In this document: one piece after another, positions 8,133 through 14,995 of the stretch
How positions within the stretch are numbered: the first letter of the stretch is position 1
Layout of the letters: every line of letters starts with the position of its first letter
DNA from: an uncultured Eubacteriales bacterium
GTDB lineage: Bacteria; Bacillota; Clostridia; Oscillospirales; CAG-382
Assembly: GCA_934479825.1 (NCBI GenBank)
Contig: CAKSOW010000030.1
Span: 1 to 30,533 of the forward strand
Reading direction: 5' to 3'
DNA length: 30,533 bases
Notes under the pieces: model-generated
The model's database searches: none
What the model saw: the letters and a program-made list of their open reading frames with translations, nothing else
Told to the model about the DNA's origin: nothing
Program-made: the position numbers and the translations under genes

Positions 8133-9548
8133 CTATCCAAGATTTCTCCCCGTTTTTTCACTGTCCAACAAGCGGCAGGTCCGGAATATAATAAATACCG
8201 AAAGCACCGTCGTCAGAATATCCGAAACCGGCATGGAATAGAGCACCCCGTCAAGCCCGAAAAAGGCCGGCAGAATCAGTGCGAAGCCTACGCCGAAAAC
8301 GATTTCGCGCACCATGGAAAGAAACGTTGACGCGGCGGCTTTTCCCATCGCCTGCAAAAAGATGAACGTCGCCTTATTGACACAGGCAAAGACCATCATA
8401 CATAGGTAAACCCGGAAAGCCCTGAGCGCAAAATCCGTGTAGTATACACTCTCGTTTTTCGCACCGAACAAGGCGATAAGAGCGCCCGGAAAACATTCTG
8501 CCACAACCGTCGCGGCTACTCCCACAAGCGCCTCGGCGCAAAGCAACCGGATAAAAAGCGCCTTTACGCGATCGTTCCGCCCTGCCCCGCGGTTATATCC
8601 TACAATCGGGATACAGCCAGCCGCCATGCCGACCACCACCGAAATCACGATCTGGAAGAATTTCATGACAATTCCCACCACAGCCATAGGAATCTGCGCA
8701 TAGGCCTCTTGTCCGAAAATGCTGTCTTTCGCCCCGTAAACACGGATCATATTGTTGATAGCCGCCATTGCCGCAACAAGCGATATCTGTGAAAGAAAAC
8801 TGCATAAGCCGAGAAGCAGCGTCCGGCGCAGAACAGCGAAATTCAGCCGAAAATCGGCTTTTTCCAGCTTGACGCTTTTTGTGCGGCACAAATACCATGC
8901 GGCAAGAACGGCTGTGAGTATCTGCCCGATCACCGTCGCTGCGGCCGCGCCCATCATGCCCCACCGAAAAACAAAAATGAAGAGCGGGTCAAGAATAATG
9001 TTTGCGACCGCTCCGGCAAGCGTCGAAAGCATGGCAAAGCGCGGATCTCCGTCTGCCCGGATGACCGGATTCATGCTTTGCCCGAACATGTAAAACGGTA
9101 TGCCGAGGGTGATCCAAAAGAAATATTCCTTGGAATACGCAAAGGTTTCGGCGTTCACTCTGCCGCCGAACGCCGTCAGGATGCCGTCCGAACACAAGAG
9201 ATAGACGGCCGTCAGCACAAAACTTGCCGCAAGGGTAACAACTACCGCATTTCCCATGCTTTTTCCGGCGTTTTCCGCTTTCTTTTCCCCCAGGCTGATA
9301 CTCACAAAGGCGCAGCAACCGTCGCCGATCATAACGCTTATGGCAAGCGCAATGACCGTGAGCGGAAACACAACGGTATTCGCCGCATTTCCATAGGAGC
9401 CGAGATAGGCGGCATTAGCGATAAAAAGCTGGTCAACAATGTTGTAGAGCGCCCCGACAAGCAGAGAAACGATACACGGCAAAGCGTATTTCCGCATCAG
9501 TTTTCCAATCTTTTCGGTTGCTAACAATGCCTGATTTTCTGTTTGCAT
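8133..9548 (-). CDS. MATE family efflux transporter
   Basis: A 471-residue polytopic membrane protein with about 12 hydrophobic segments in two similar halves, as expected for multidrug and toxin extrusion antiporters of the MepA/DinF type, which export cations, drugs or metabolites with Na+ or H+. Typical signatures are LPCIVSLLVGALYNIVDQLF near the N terminus, NPVIRADGDPRFAMLSTLAGAVANIILDPLFIF in the first half (quoted as two overlapping pieces: NPVIRADGDPRFAM and NIILDPLFIF), and GCIPIVGYNRGAGR in the second. The ATG at 9548 has AGGAGG 9 nt upstream; the longer frame to 9632 would begin inside the leader hairpin and is rejected. The leader carries a terminator-like hairpin (9571-9606) right after the promoter, suggesting transcriptional control. 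Substrate cannot be told. Confidence 0.92.
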   Translation of the reverse strand: MQTENQALLATEKIGKLMRKYALPCIVSLLVGALYNIVDQLFIANAAYLGSYGNAANTVVFPLTVIALAISVMIGDGCCAFVSISLGEKKAENAGKSMGNAVVVTLAASFVLTAVYLLCSDGILTAFGGRVNAETFAYSKEYFFWITLGIPFYMFGQSMNPVIRADGDPRFAMLSTLAGAVANIILDPLFIFVFRWGMMGAAAATVIGQILTAVLAAWYLCRTKSVKLEKADFRLNFAVLRRTLLLGLCSFLSQISLVAAMAAINNMIRVYGAKDSIFGQEAYAQIPMAVVGIVMKFFQIVISVVVGMAAGCIPIVGYNRGAGRNDRVKALFIRLLCAEALVGVAATVVAECFPGALIALFGAKNESVYYTDFALRAFRVYLCMMVFACVNKATFIFLQAMGKAAASTFLSMVREIVFGVGFALILPAFFGLDGVLYSMPVSDILTTVLSVFIIFRTCRLLDSEKTGRNLG

Positions 9549-9570
9549 AGATAAACCTCCTAAAACAAAA

Positions 9571-9606
9571 CGAACGCGTAAGTCCGAATCCGGACTTACG
9601 CGTTCG
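9571..9606 (-). promoter_or_regulatory. Terminator-like leader hairpin of the MATE gene
   Basis: A perfect 16-bp inverted repeat (arm CGAACGCGTAAGTCCG, 4-nt loop) is followed on the minus strand by TTTTGTTTTA and then the AGGAGG of the MATE gene. It lies between the predicted promoter (9623-9651) and the start codon, about 10 nt after the expected transcription start. This is the form of an intrinsic terminator acting as an attenuator; a dyad operator is the alternative. Confidence 0.7.
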
Positions 9607-9622
9607 CTGCTCGATTGTGTAT

Positions 9623-9651
9623 ATTGTATCATTTTTTCACAAAAAAAGCAA
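9623..9651 (-). promoter_or_regulatory. Predicted promoter of the MATE gene
   Basis: Minus strand TTGCTT (9651-9646), a 17-nt spacer and TACAAT (9628-9623). Expected start of transcription is near 9616. Confidence 0.6.
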
Positions 9652-9654
9652 AGG

Positions 9655-9680
9655 GCAAAAAAGCGATTTTTCGCTTTTGC
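9655..9680 (-). terminator. Terminator of the NYN-ior-paaK-ACT operon
   Basis: On the minus strand, GCAAAAGCGA and TCGCTTTTTTGC can pair around an AAAA loop, followed by CCTTTGC and a T run. It lies 40 nt past the stop codon of the ACT-domain gene and just upstream of the MATE promoter, partly overlapping it. Confidence 0.6.
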
Positions 9681-9718
9681 CTATCTTTTTCTTTTGTGCA
9701 AAACGCGCATGAGGCGTT

Positions 9719-10141
9719 TTATCGGAGCGCTCCGATTCCCTTATAATCGTTGGCTTTCAAAACGCTCTCAGCTTTGGCGATATCGTCTGCGCGAATGACC
9801 ACGCAGGCGGCTCCCGTCTCGGCCGGTGTGACAAACGCATACAGATATTCCACCGCCACGCAGTTGTCAGCAAGAAGTCTTAGCATATTGCTGAGTGCGC
9901 CGGGTTTATCCGGAAGCCGGATGGCAAGCACATCCGTAAGCGTCACCGTGACGCGGTTTTCGCGAAGCAAAGCCGCCACCTCATCCGGATTATCCACGAT
10001 AAGGCGCAGTATGCCGAAATCTGTCGTGTCAGCCACCGATAAAGCGCGAAGATCAATTCCGTGAGAAGCTAAAATCTCCGTAATCTCGGCGATGCGTCCC
10101 GGGCGGTTTTCCACAAAAGCGGATATTTGCTTGATAAACAT
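9719..10141 (-). CDS. Double ACT-domain protein
   Basis: A 140-residue protein made of two ACT domains (about 3-68 and 70-138) and nothing else. Each begins with the ACT pattern: ISAFVENRPGRIAEITEIL and LAIRLPDKPGALSNMLRLL, with the ligand-binding glycine/proline turn (RPGR, KPGA). ACT domains usually bind amino acids as regulators. Being last in an operon with indolepyruvate oxidoreductase and an aryl-CoA ligase, it probably senses an aromatic amino acid or modulates one of these enzymes (inference). It starts 37 nt after the ligase gene; GGAGG lies 8 nt before the ATG. Confidence 0.9.
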   Translation of the reverse strand: MFIKQISAFVENRPGRIAEITEILASHGIDLRALSVADTTDFGILRLIVDNPDEVAALLRENRVTVTLTDVLAIRLPDKPGALSNMLRLLADNCVAVEYLYAFVTPAETGAACVVIRADDIAKAESVLKANDYKGIGALR

Positions 10142-10178
10142 AGACGTTCCTCCGTTCAGAATCTTTTGAATTGATTTT

Positions 10179-11486
10179 TTATTTCAGCTCGCGTTTATCA
10201 ATGACGCGTTTGGCTTTTCCCTCACTGCGTTCGATGGCGAACGGTTCGACAAGCGTGACCTTGGCGGAAATGCCGAGCACGCTGTCAAGTTTTTTGTGAA
10301 TCTCGCTTTCGACGCGTTCAACAGCTTTCACACTGTCCGAAAACAGGCTTTCATTCATCTCTACGCGCACTTCCAGCGTATCTAAATTATTTTTCCGGTC
10401 AACCACCAATTGGTAGTAGGGGGCAGCCTCTTTAATGGTCAGCAACACCGATTCCACCTGCGACGGGAACACGTTGACCCCGCGGATGATGAGCATATCG
10501 TCGCTGCGGCCCGTCACCTTGCTCATGCGCACCAAGGTGCGTCCGCAAGAGCATTTTTCGATGCACAAGGAGGAAATATCCTTGGTGCGGTAACGGATAA
10601 GCGGCAGAGCTTCCTTGGTAATACAGGTGAACACCAATTCGCCTTGTTCGCCATACGGCAGAACCTCGCCGGTTTCGGGATCGATGATCTCCGGAATGAA
10701 ATTGTCCTCGTTGATATGTAACCCGTTCTGGCATTCGCAGTCAAAGGCAACACCGGGACCGGCAATTTCGGAAAGCCCATAGATATCGTGCGCGACTATA
10801 CCGAGTTTGGCTTCGATCTGGTCGCGCATACCCGGCGTCCACGGCTCTGCGCCGAAAACACCGGCTTTTAATTTCAAATCCTCTTTGGTTAATCCGTATT
10901 CCGCAAGACTATCTGCCAAATACATAGCATACGACGGCGTACAGCACAACACGGTCGAACCGAAATCCTTGAAGATCTGCAATTGGCGGCGTGTGTTTCC
11001 GGTCGAAGCCGGGACAACTGCCGCGCCAAGTTTTTGGGCACCGGCATGAATGCCAAGCCCTCCGGTGAATAACCCATAGCCATACGAGACATGGACAATA
11101 TCGTCCGGCGTTGCGCCGGCTGCCACCAAAGCGCGTGCCGCGCATTCTGCCCACATGTCGAGGTCGTTTTCGGTATAACCGACCACCGTCTGTTTACCGG
11201 TCGTGCCGCTGGACGCGTGAATACGGACCACATCGCGCATAGGGCATGCGAAAAGACCGTACGGATAGTTGTCGCGCAGATCCTGTTTATAGGTAAACGG
11301 CAGTTTGGAAAGGTCGTCAACGCTCTTAATATCCTCCGGCTTTAAGCCGATGTCATCCATCTTTTTCCGATAAGCCGGAACGTTGTCATACACTCTTTTT
11401 ACGGTTTTTACAAGACGTTCGCTTTGGATAGCGGCCAGTTCTTCACGGCTCGCCGTTTCAATGTTTGGAGTATAATACATAGCCAC
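10179..11486 (-). CDS. Phenylacetate-CoA ligase family (AMP-forming)
   Basis: A 435-residue adenylate-forming ligase that would join an aryl acetate to CoA with ATP, or run in reverse to make ATP from aryl-acetyl-CoA. Motifs: P-loop-like SSGTTGK (92-98), YGLSE (236-240), TGRSDDMLIIRG (325-336) and the C-terminal lid domain. C250, C252, C312 and C314 could form a metal site (inference). Length and motifs match PaaK. In Clostridia and archaea this gene commonly sits with iorAB, where it handles the arylacetyl-CoA product. It starts at a GTG (11486) with AAGGA about 12 nt upstream; an ATG two codons in is an alternative. The gap to iorB is 29 nt. Confidence 0.92.
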   Translation of the reverse strand: MAMYYTPNIETASREELAAIQSERLVKTVKRVYDNVPAYRKKMDDIGLKPEDIKSVDDLSKLPFTYKQDLRDNYPYGLFACPMRDVVRIHASSGTTGKQTVVGYTENDLDMWAECAARALVAAGATPDDIVHVSYGYGLFTGGLGIHAGAQKLGAAVVPASTGNTRRQLQIFKDFGSTVLCCTPSYAMYLADSLAEYGLTKEDLKLKAGVFGAEPWTPGMRDQIEAKLGIVAHDIYGLSEIAGPGVAFDCECQNGLHINEDNFIPEIIDPETGEVLPYGEQGELVFTCITKEALPLIRYRTKDISSLCIEKCSCGRTLVRMSKVTGRSDDMLIIRGVNVFPSQVESVLLTIKEAAPYYQLVVDRKNNLDTLEVRVEMNESLFSDSVKAVERVESEIHKKLDSVLGISAKVTLVEPFAIERSEGKAKRVIDKRELK

Positions 11487-11515
11487 AGTTTTTTACCGTC
11501 CTTTGGTTTGAGAAT

Positions 11516-12088
11516 TCAGTCAAGCGCATAGCCGCGTTCAAAAGCTTGAAGATTCAATGCGCGGAATTTTTCCGGAACGCACGCTTCGACTGCCTTTACG
11601 AACACTTCTTTCGGCACATCCGAATGCTTGGCAAACATGCCGATAAGCACCACGTTGGAGGCCTTGGAAGAACCGCACTCTTCGGCAAGGGAAAGCGCGT
11701 CGGCATGCATGAGCTTAACGCCGGTTGCCTCGATCTTCTCGACGATATGCTCCGGATATTCCTTAACGCCCATAATGACCGGCATAGGTTCAATTTTCTG
11801 GGTGCTCGTCACGACCACGCCGCTTTTTTTGAGATACGGCAGCCAACGTGCCGCCTCCAACAGTTCAAACGAGATGAGAAAATCCGCCTCGCCGCGGCAG
11901 ATGACCGGCGACGCAACCTTGTCGCCGTATTTTACATAGGTAACTACCGAGCCGCCGCGCTGGCTCATTCCATGGACTTCCGAGACCTTGACGTCATAGC
12001 CGAGCGACAGAAAGGCATTTCCGAGAATGCGGCTGGCAAGCAAAGAACCCTGTCCGCCGACGCCGGCAATCATAATATTTGTTGTCAC
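11516..12088 (-). CDS. iorB: Indolepyruvate oxidoreductase subunit beta
   Basis: A 190-residue gamma-type subunit of 2-oxoacid:ferredoxin oxidoreductases. GVGGQG (9-14) begins the fold and HGMSQRGG (39-46) is the conserved motif of IorB. With IorA it converts indolepyruvate, phenylpyruvate or hydroxyphenylpyruvate plus CoA and oxidised ferredoxin to arylacetyl-CoA, CO2 and reduced ferredoxin. Start is a GTG with AGGAGG 8 nt upstream. It follows iorA after 24 nt, so the two subunits are co-translated from one transcript. Confidence 0.95.
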   Translation of the reverse strand: MTTNIMIAGVGGQGSLLASRILGNAFLSLGYDVKVSEVHGMSQRGGSVVTYVKYGDKVASPVICRGEADFLISFELLEAARWLPYLKKSGVVVTSTQKIEPMPVIMGVKEYPEHIVEKIEATGVKLMHADALSLAEECGSSKASNVVLIGMFAKHSDVPKEVFVKAVEACVPEKFRALNLQAFERGYALD

Positions 12089-12112
12089 TTGATATTCCTC
12101 CTATCCTGGCGC

Positions 12113-13846
12113 TTAGCGCATTTTCCGTTCGATACAGTCGAAACGGCACATCTTGCTGCATAAGTCACAGCCGGTGCACAGCGTCGTATCGATGCAGGCT
12201 TTTCCGTTTTCCATATGGATAGCCGGGCAGCCTATCTGCATACAGGCTTTGCAGGAACGGCACTTTTCGGAGTCAATGACAAAATACGTATCCTTTTTGA
12301 CTTCTTTCAACAGCACGCAAGGACGTCTTGAAATAATGACCGAAGGCTCTTTGCGCGAAAGCGAATCGCGTAATCCCTCTTCCATTTCCTTGATATTGTT
12401 CGGGTCAATGACCTTGACATCCCGAATGCCGAGCGCTTCACACAGCTTTTCAAGGTTCAGCGCATATGTCGGCTCGCCCTTTAAGGTCTTGCCGGTAGTC
12501 GGATTCTGTTGGTGTCCGGTCATGCCGGTAATGCTGTTGTCGGCAATAATGACCGTCGATATGCCTTTGTTGTAGACGATGTTCATAAGACCTGTCACGC
12601 CGGAGTGTGCAAAGGTGGAGTCTCCGATAACGGCAACTGAATTCTCCGGCGAAATGCCGCCGGACTTATTCATGCCATGCAATCCTGAAATCGAAGCGCC
12701 CATGCAAAGCGTCGAATCGACCGCCGAAAGAGGCGGCGCCGAGCCAAGCGTATAGCAGCCGATGTCGCCGCTGACCGTGACTTTCATCTTTTTGAGCGCG
12801 AAGAACAGACCTCTGTGGGGACATCCGGGGCAAAGCACCGGCGGACGGTTCGGAATCTCATCCTCCAACGCCACAAAATCGTTTTGTTTGTCAAGCAGAC
12901 ATTTTGCCAAGACCTCTTGGGAAAACTCCGAAAGCTCCGGAAGATAATTCTTTCCGTCGCAGGCAATGCCCAAGGCTTTGACATAGGTCTCAATGACCGG
13001 ATCCAATTCCTCCGCCACAATGACGCGTTCCACCTGTTCGCAGAACGAACGGATCAACTTATCCGGCAGAGGATTGACAAGGCCGAGTTTCAGATACGAC
13101 GCGTTTTCGCCGAACACTTCCTTGGCATACACATAGGTAGAACCGGCGCAGATGATACCGATTTTCTTGGAATAAAACTCCGTGCGGTTGTATTTGCAGG
13201 TGTTTGCCCATTCGGCAATTTCATCCAAGCGTTTTTCCACCACGACATGGCGCTTGATTGCGTTAGCAGGAGCCATCACATATTTCGCCGGGTTCTTTTC
13301 ATACGGTTTTACCGAAACATTTACGCGTTCGCCGGTCTCGACAATACTTTGGGAGTGCGCCACGCGCGTGGAGGTGCGAAGAATGAACGGCGTATCGAAT
13401 TTTTCGGAAAGCTCATACGCGTCGCGTGTAAAGGCAAGGCAGTCCTCTGAATCAGACGGTTCAAGCATCGGCAGTTTCGCCGCAATGGCATAATGACGCG
13501 AGTCCTGCTCATTCTGGGACGAGTGCATTCCCGGATCGTCGGCAACGGCGATGAGCATGCCTGCACCGATACCGGTATACGAAGTGATAAAAAGCGGATC
13601 GGCAGCCACGTTCAATCCCACGTGTTTCATGGCACAGAACGAGCGCACGCCGCTGATAGCCGCGCCTAAGGCTGCTTCAAGAGCCACTTTCTCGTTGGGT
13701 GCCCATTCGGCGTAGATCTCCGGATACAGCGCGGCGCATTCGGTAATTTCCGTGCTGGGCGTTCCGGGATAGCTGGACGCAAAGCCGCAGGACGCTTCAT
13801 ACAGTCCGCGTGCGACCGCTTTATTTCCGAGCATAAGTTCTTTCAT
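12113..13846 (-). CDS. iorA: Indolepyruvate ferredoxin oxidoreductase subunit alpha
   Basis: A 577-residue catalytic subunit, close to the usual length. The N-terminal half is the pyrimidine-binding domain (YPGTPSTEI at 26-34). CPGCPHRG (339-346), GDIGCYTLG (360-368), GDSTFAHSG (408-416) and ADNSITGMTGHQ (435-446) form the thiamine diphosphate site. The C terminus carries two ferredoxin-type clusters: C529, C532, C535, C540 followed by Pro, and C557, C560, C563, C567 (with C571). All expected residues are intact. It works with iorB just downstream. ATG at 13846 has AAGGA about 12 nt upstream; the 99-nt gap to the preceding NYN gene shows no convincing promoter. Confidence 0.96.
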   Translation of the reverse strand: MKELMLGNKAVARGLYEASCGFASSYPGTPSTEITECAALYPEIYAEWAPNEKVALEAALGAAISGVRSFCAMKHVGLNVAADPLFITSYTGIGAGMLIAVADDPGMHSSQNEQDSRHYAIAAKLPMLEPSDSEDCLAFTRDAYELSEKFDTPFILRTSTRVAHSQSIVETGERVNVSVKPYEKNPAKYVMAPANAIKRHVVVEKRLDEIAEWANTCKYNRTEFYSKKIGIICAGSTYVYAKEVFGENASYLKLGLVNPLPDKLIRSFCEQVERVIVAEELDPVIETYVKALGIACDGKNYLPELSEFSQEVLAKCLLDKQNDFVALEDEIPNRPPVLCPGCPHRGLFFALKKMKVTVSGDIGCYTLGSAPPLSAVDSTLCMGASISGLHGMNKSGGISPENSVAVIGDSTFAHSGVTGLMNIVYNKGISTVIIADNSITGMTGHQQNPTTGKTLKGEPTYALNLEKLCEALGIRDVKVIDPNNIKEMEEGLRDSLSRKEPSVIISRRPCVLLKEVKKDTYFVIDSEKCRSCKACMQIGCPAIHMENGKACIDTTLCTGCDLCSKMCRFDCIERKMR

Positions 13847-13945
13847 GTTTTATGTATCGTTCCTTTCGGCCGGAAAACATCCGGTTTTTGGTTTTGACGA
13901 AATGAATGTATAAAAAGCGTATCTGTCCGGCAGGATCCGTAAAAT

Positions 13946-14710
13946 TCAGTTAAAATAGCCGAGTTTTTCGCATTTGCCGTAATCGACTTTCAAGAGTCTT
14001 GCTTCCTTGTCGCCAAACTTTTTGACATATTGTGAAATACACTGTTTTTCCAAAAGCTGTTCCATGGCGCGTTTCACTTCGGCTTTGTCAACGCCGCATT
14101 TTCCGGCAACCGCATCTACGGTTTTCATAAAAGTGGGGTGCGCATTCTTGGAGGTTTCCTCCAAAGCACGGATGTTTTCGACAATTGCGCGGCAAAGCGG
14201 CGCTAATTCATCCGGTTCGATCACACGGCTCTTGGAGGCCGCTGTCATAAGCTGACCGGAAAAGGCGTTTTTCACGCCGTAGACCACCACGTTCTTCCGG
14301 CATACATTTTTCAAAAACAGGACGACCGACGTAAAATGGCTGTCGCCGGTAAAAATTATATAAGTGTCGATGTCCCTTGCGGAATAGGCGGTCTGATAGA
14401 TCTTATCGAGCATGATAAAATCGGTAAAATCCTTTTTAAAATAACCGCCACCGTTTTTGGTTTCCACTATATCGTTGGTATACGCACGGATCTTGTGCAT
14501 TTCGTTCTGTAAGGACGGATTGGAAAAATCGCCGAAAAACGTAAACGACATCAGATGATACTGCTTCTTGATCTCTTCGGTAAAGGTCGCAAGGTCCGGT
14601 CTTGCATGATAATTCCTGTCAAGCGAAATATACCAATGTTCATAATCCACAAAGACTGCGGCGCGCGGTTGTTCGTTTGCTTTTGCTTTCTTCTTGAAGA
14701 ATCCGAATAT
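13946..14710 (-). CDS. NYN-domain (PIN-like) putative ribonuclease, unusual start
   Basis: A NYN-type PIN-like nuclease domain followed by a C-terminal helical, winged-helix-like part (about 185-254). Candidate acidic residues in order are D22 in AVFVDYEHW, D94/D97 in FKKDFTDFIMLD, and D123 in FTGDSHF, matching the family's metal site. No canonical start lies in frame near the strong AAGGAGG at 14719-14725: 8 nt after it stands ATA (14710), giving (Met)FGFFKKKAKANEQPRAAVF and 254 residues. The first canonical codon, GTG at 14650, would cut into the first strand of the domain just before the catalytic Asp and lies 68 nt from the Shine-Dalgarno. I therefore place the start at 14710 as a rare AUA start or a mutated ATG. 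It is first in the ior operon by position; a functional link is not evident. Confidence 0.72.
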   Translation of the reverse strand: MFGFFKKKAKANEQPRAAVFVDYEHWYISLDRNYHARPDLATFTEEIKKQYHLMSFTFFGDFSNPSLQNEMHKIRAYTNDIVETKNGGGYFKKDFTDFIMLDKIYQTAYSARDIDTYIIFTGDSHFTSVVLFLKNVCRKNVVVYGVKNAFSGQLMTAASKSRVIEPDELAPLCRAIVENIRALEETSKNAHPTFMKTVDAVAGKCGVDKAEVKRAMEQLLEKQCISQYVKKFGDKEARLLKVDYGKCEKLGYFN

Positions 14711-14771
14711 ATCCGTTTCCTCCTTTCTTATAAAATCGGAATTTTGTCTCCGGACAGATACGTCATTTATT

Positions 14772-14800
14772 ATTGTAACACAAAAATCCTATTTTTTCAA
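14772..14800 (-). promoter_or_regulatory. Predicted promoter of the NYN-ior operon
   Basis: Minus strand TTGAAA (14800-14795), a 17-nt spacer and TACAAT (14777-14772). Transcription would start near 14765, so the leader begins with the CGTATCTGTCCGG box (14762-14750). Confidence 0.7.
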
Positions 14801-14910
14801 GGAAAATACGAAACAAAACGCAAATTCATGATATTTTTACGATTCAAAGCGACAAAGACGCCGTCCAAAAATCAAGGTTCTTTAATTTTTGGCAAAAAGC
14901 ACCAAAAGTC

Positions 14911-14948
14911 TTGCTTTTTTATCAAAACCGTGATATAGTATGCATACT
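14911..14948 (+). promoter_or_regulatory. ABC operon promoter with overlapping palindrome
   Basis: TTGCTT (14911-14916), a 17-nt spacer and TATAGT (14934-14939). The perfect 12-bp palindrome AGTATGCATACT (14937-14948) overlaps the -10 box and the start site, a position fit for a repressor operator. GGAGG at 14984-14988 serves the ATG at 14996. Confidence 0.6.
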
Positions 14949-14995
14949 GCAATAATCATAAGAGAACTTTTTTCATTCCTTATGGAGGACGATTC

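Larger units (their letters stand above)
14651..14995. promoter_or_regulatory. Divergent promoter region between NYN and ABC genes
   Basis: Apart from the probable 5' end of the NYN coding sequence (to 14710), this stretch holds the NYN ribosome binding site and promoter, the ABC promoter with a palindrome, and an AT-rich middle (14801-14900). The middle contains small inverted repeats (CCAAAAAT/ATTTTTGG around 14874-14892; AAAAAGC/GCTTTTT around 14894-14918). I see no further gene. Confidence 0.7.

Noticed and set aside
12815..13450. 211-codon frame antisense to iorA
   Set aside because: It lies wholly within the conserved iorA coding sequence and has no independent support; antisense frames are common over GC-biased third positions.
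13847..13945. Possible separate promoter for iorA (TATACA near 13910)
   Set aside because: No acceptable -35 box lies 16-18 nt upstream, so an internal promoter cannot be supported from sequence.
14874..14920. Small hairpins with T runs before the ABC promoter, possible terminator
   Set aside because: Stems are short and A/T-only, they overlap the -35 box, and no plus-strand gene lies upstream to be terminated.
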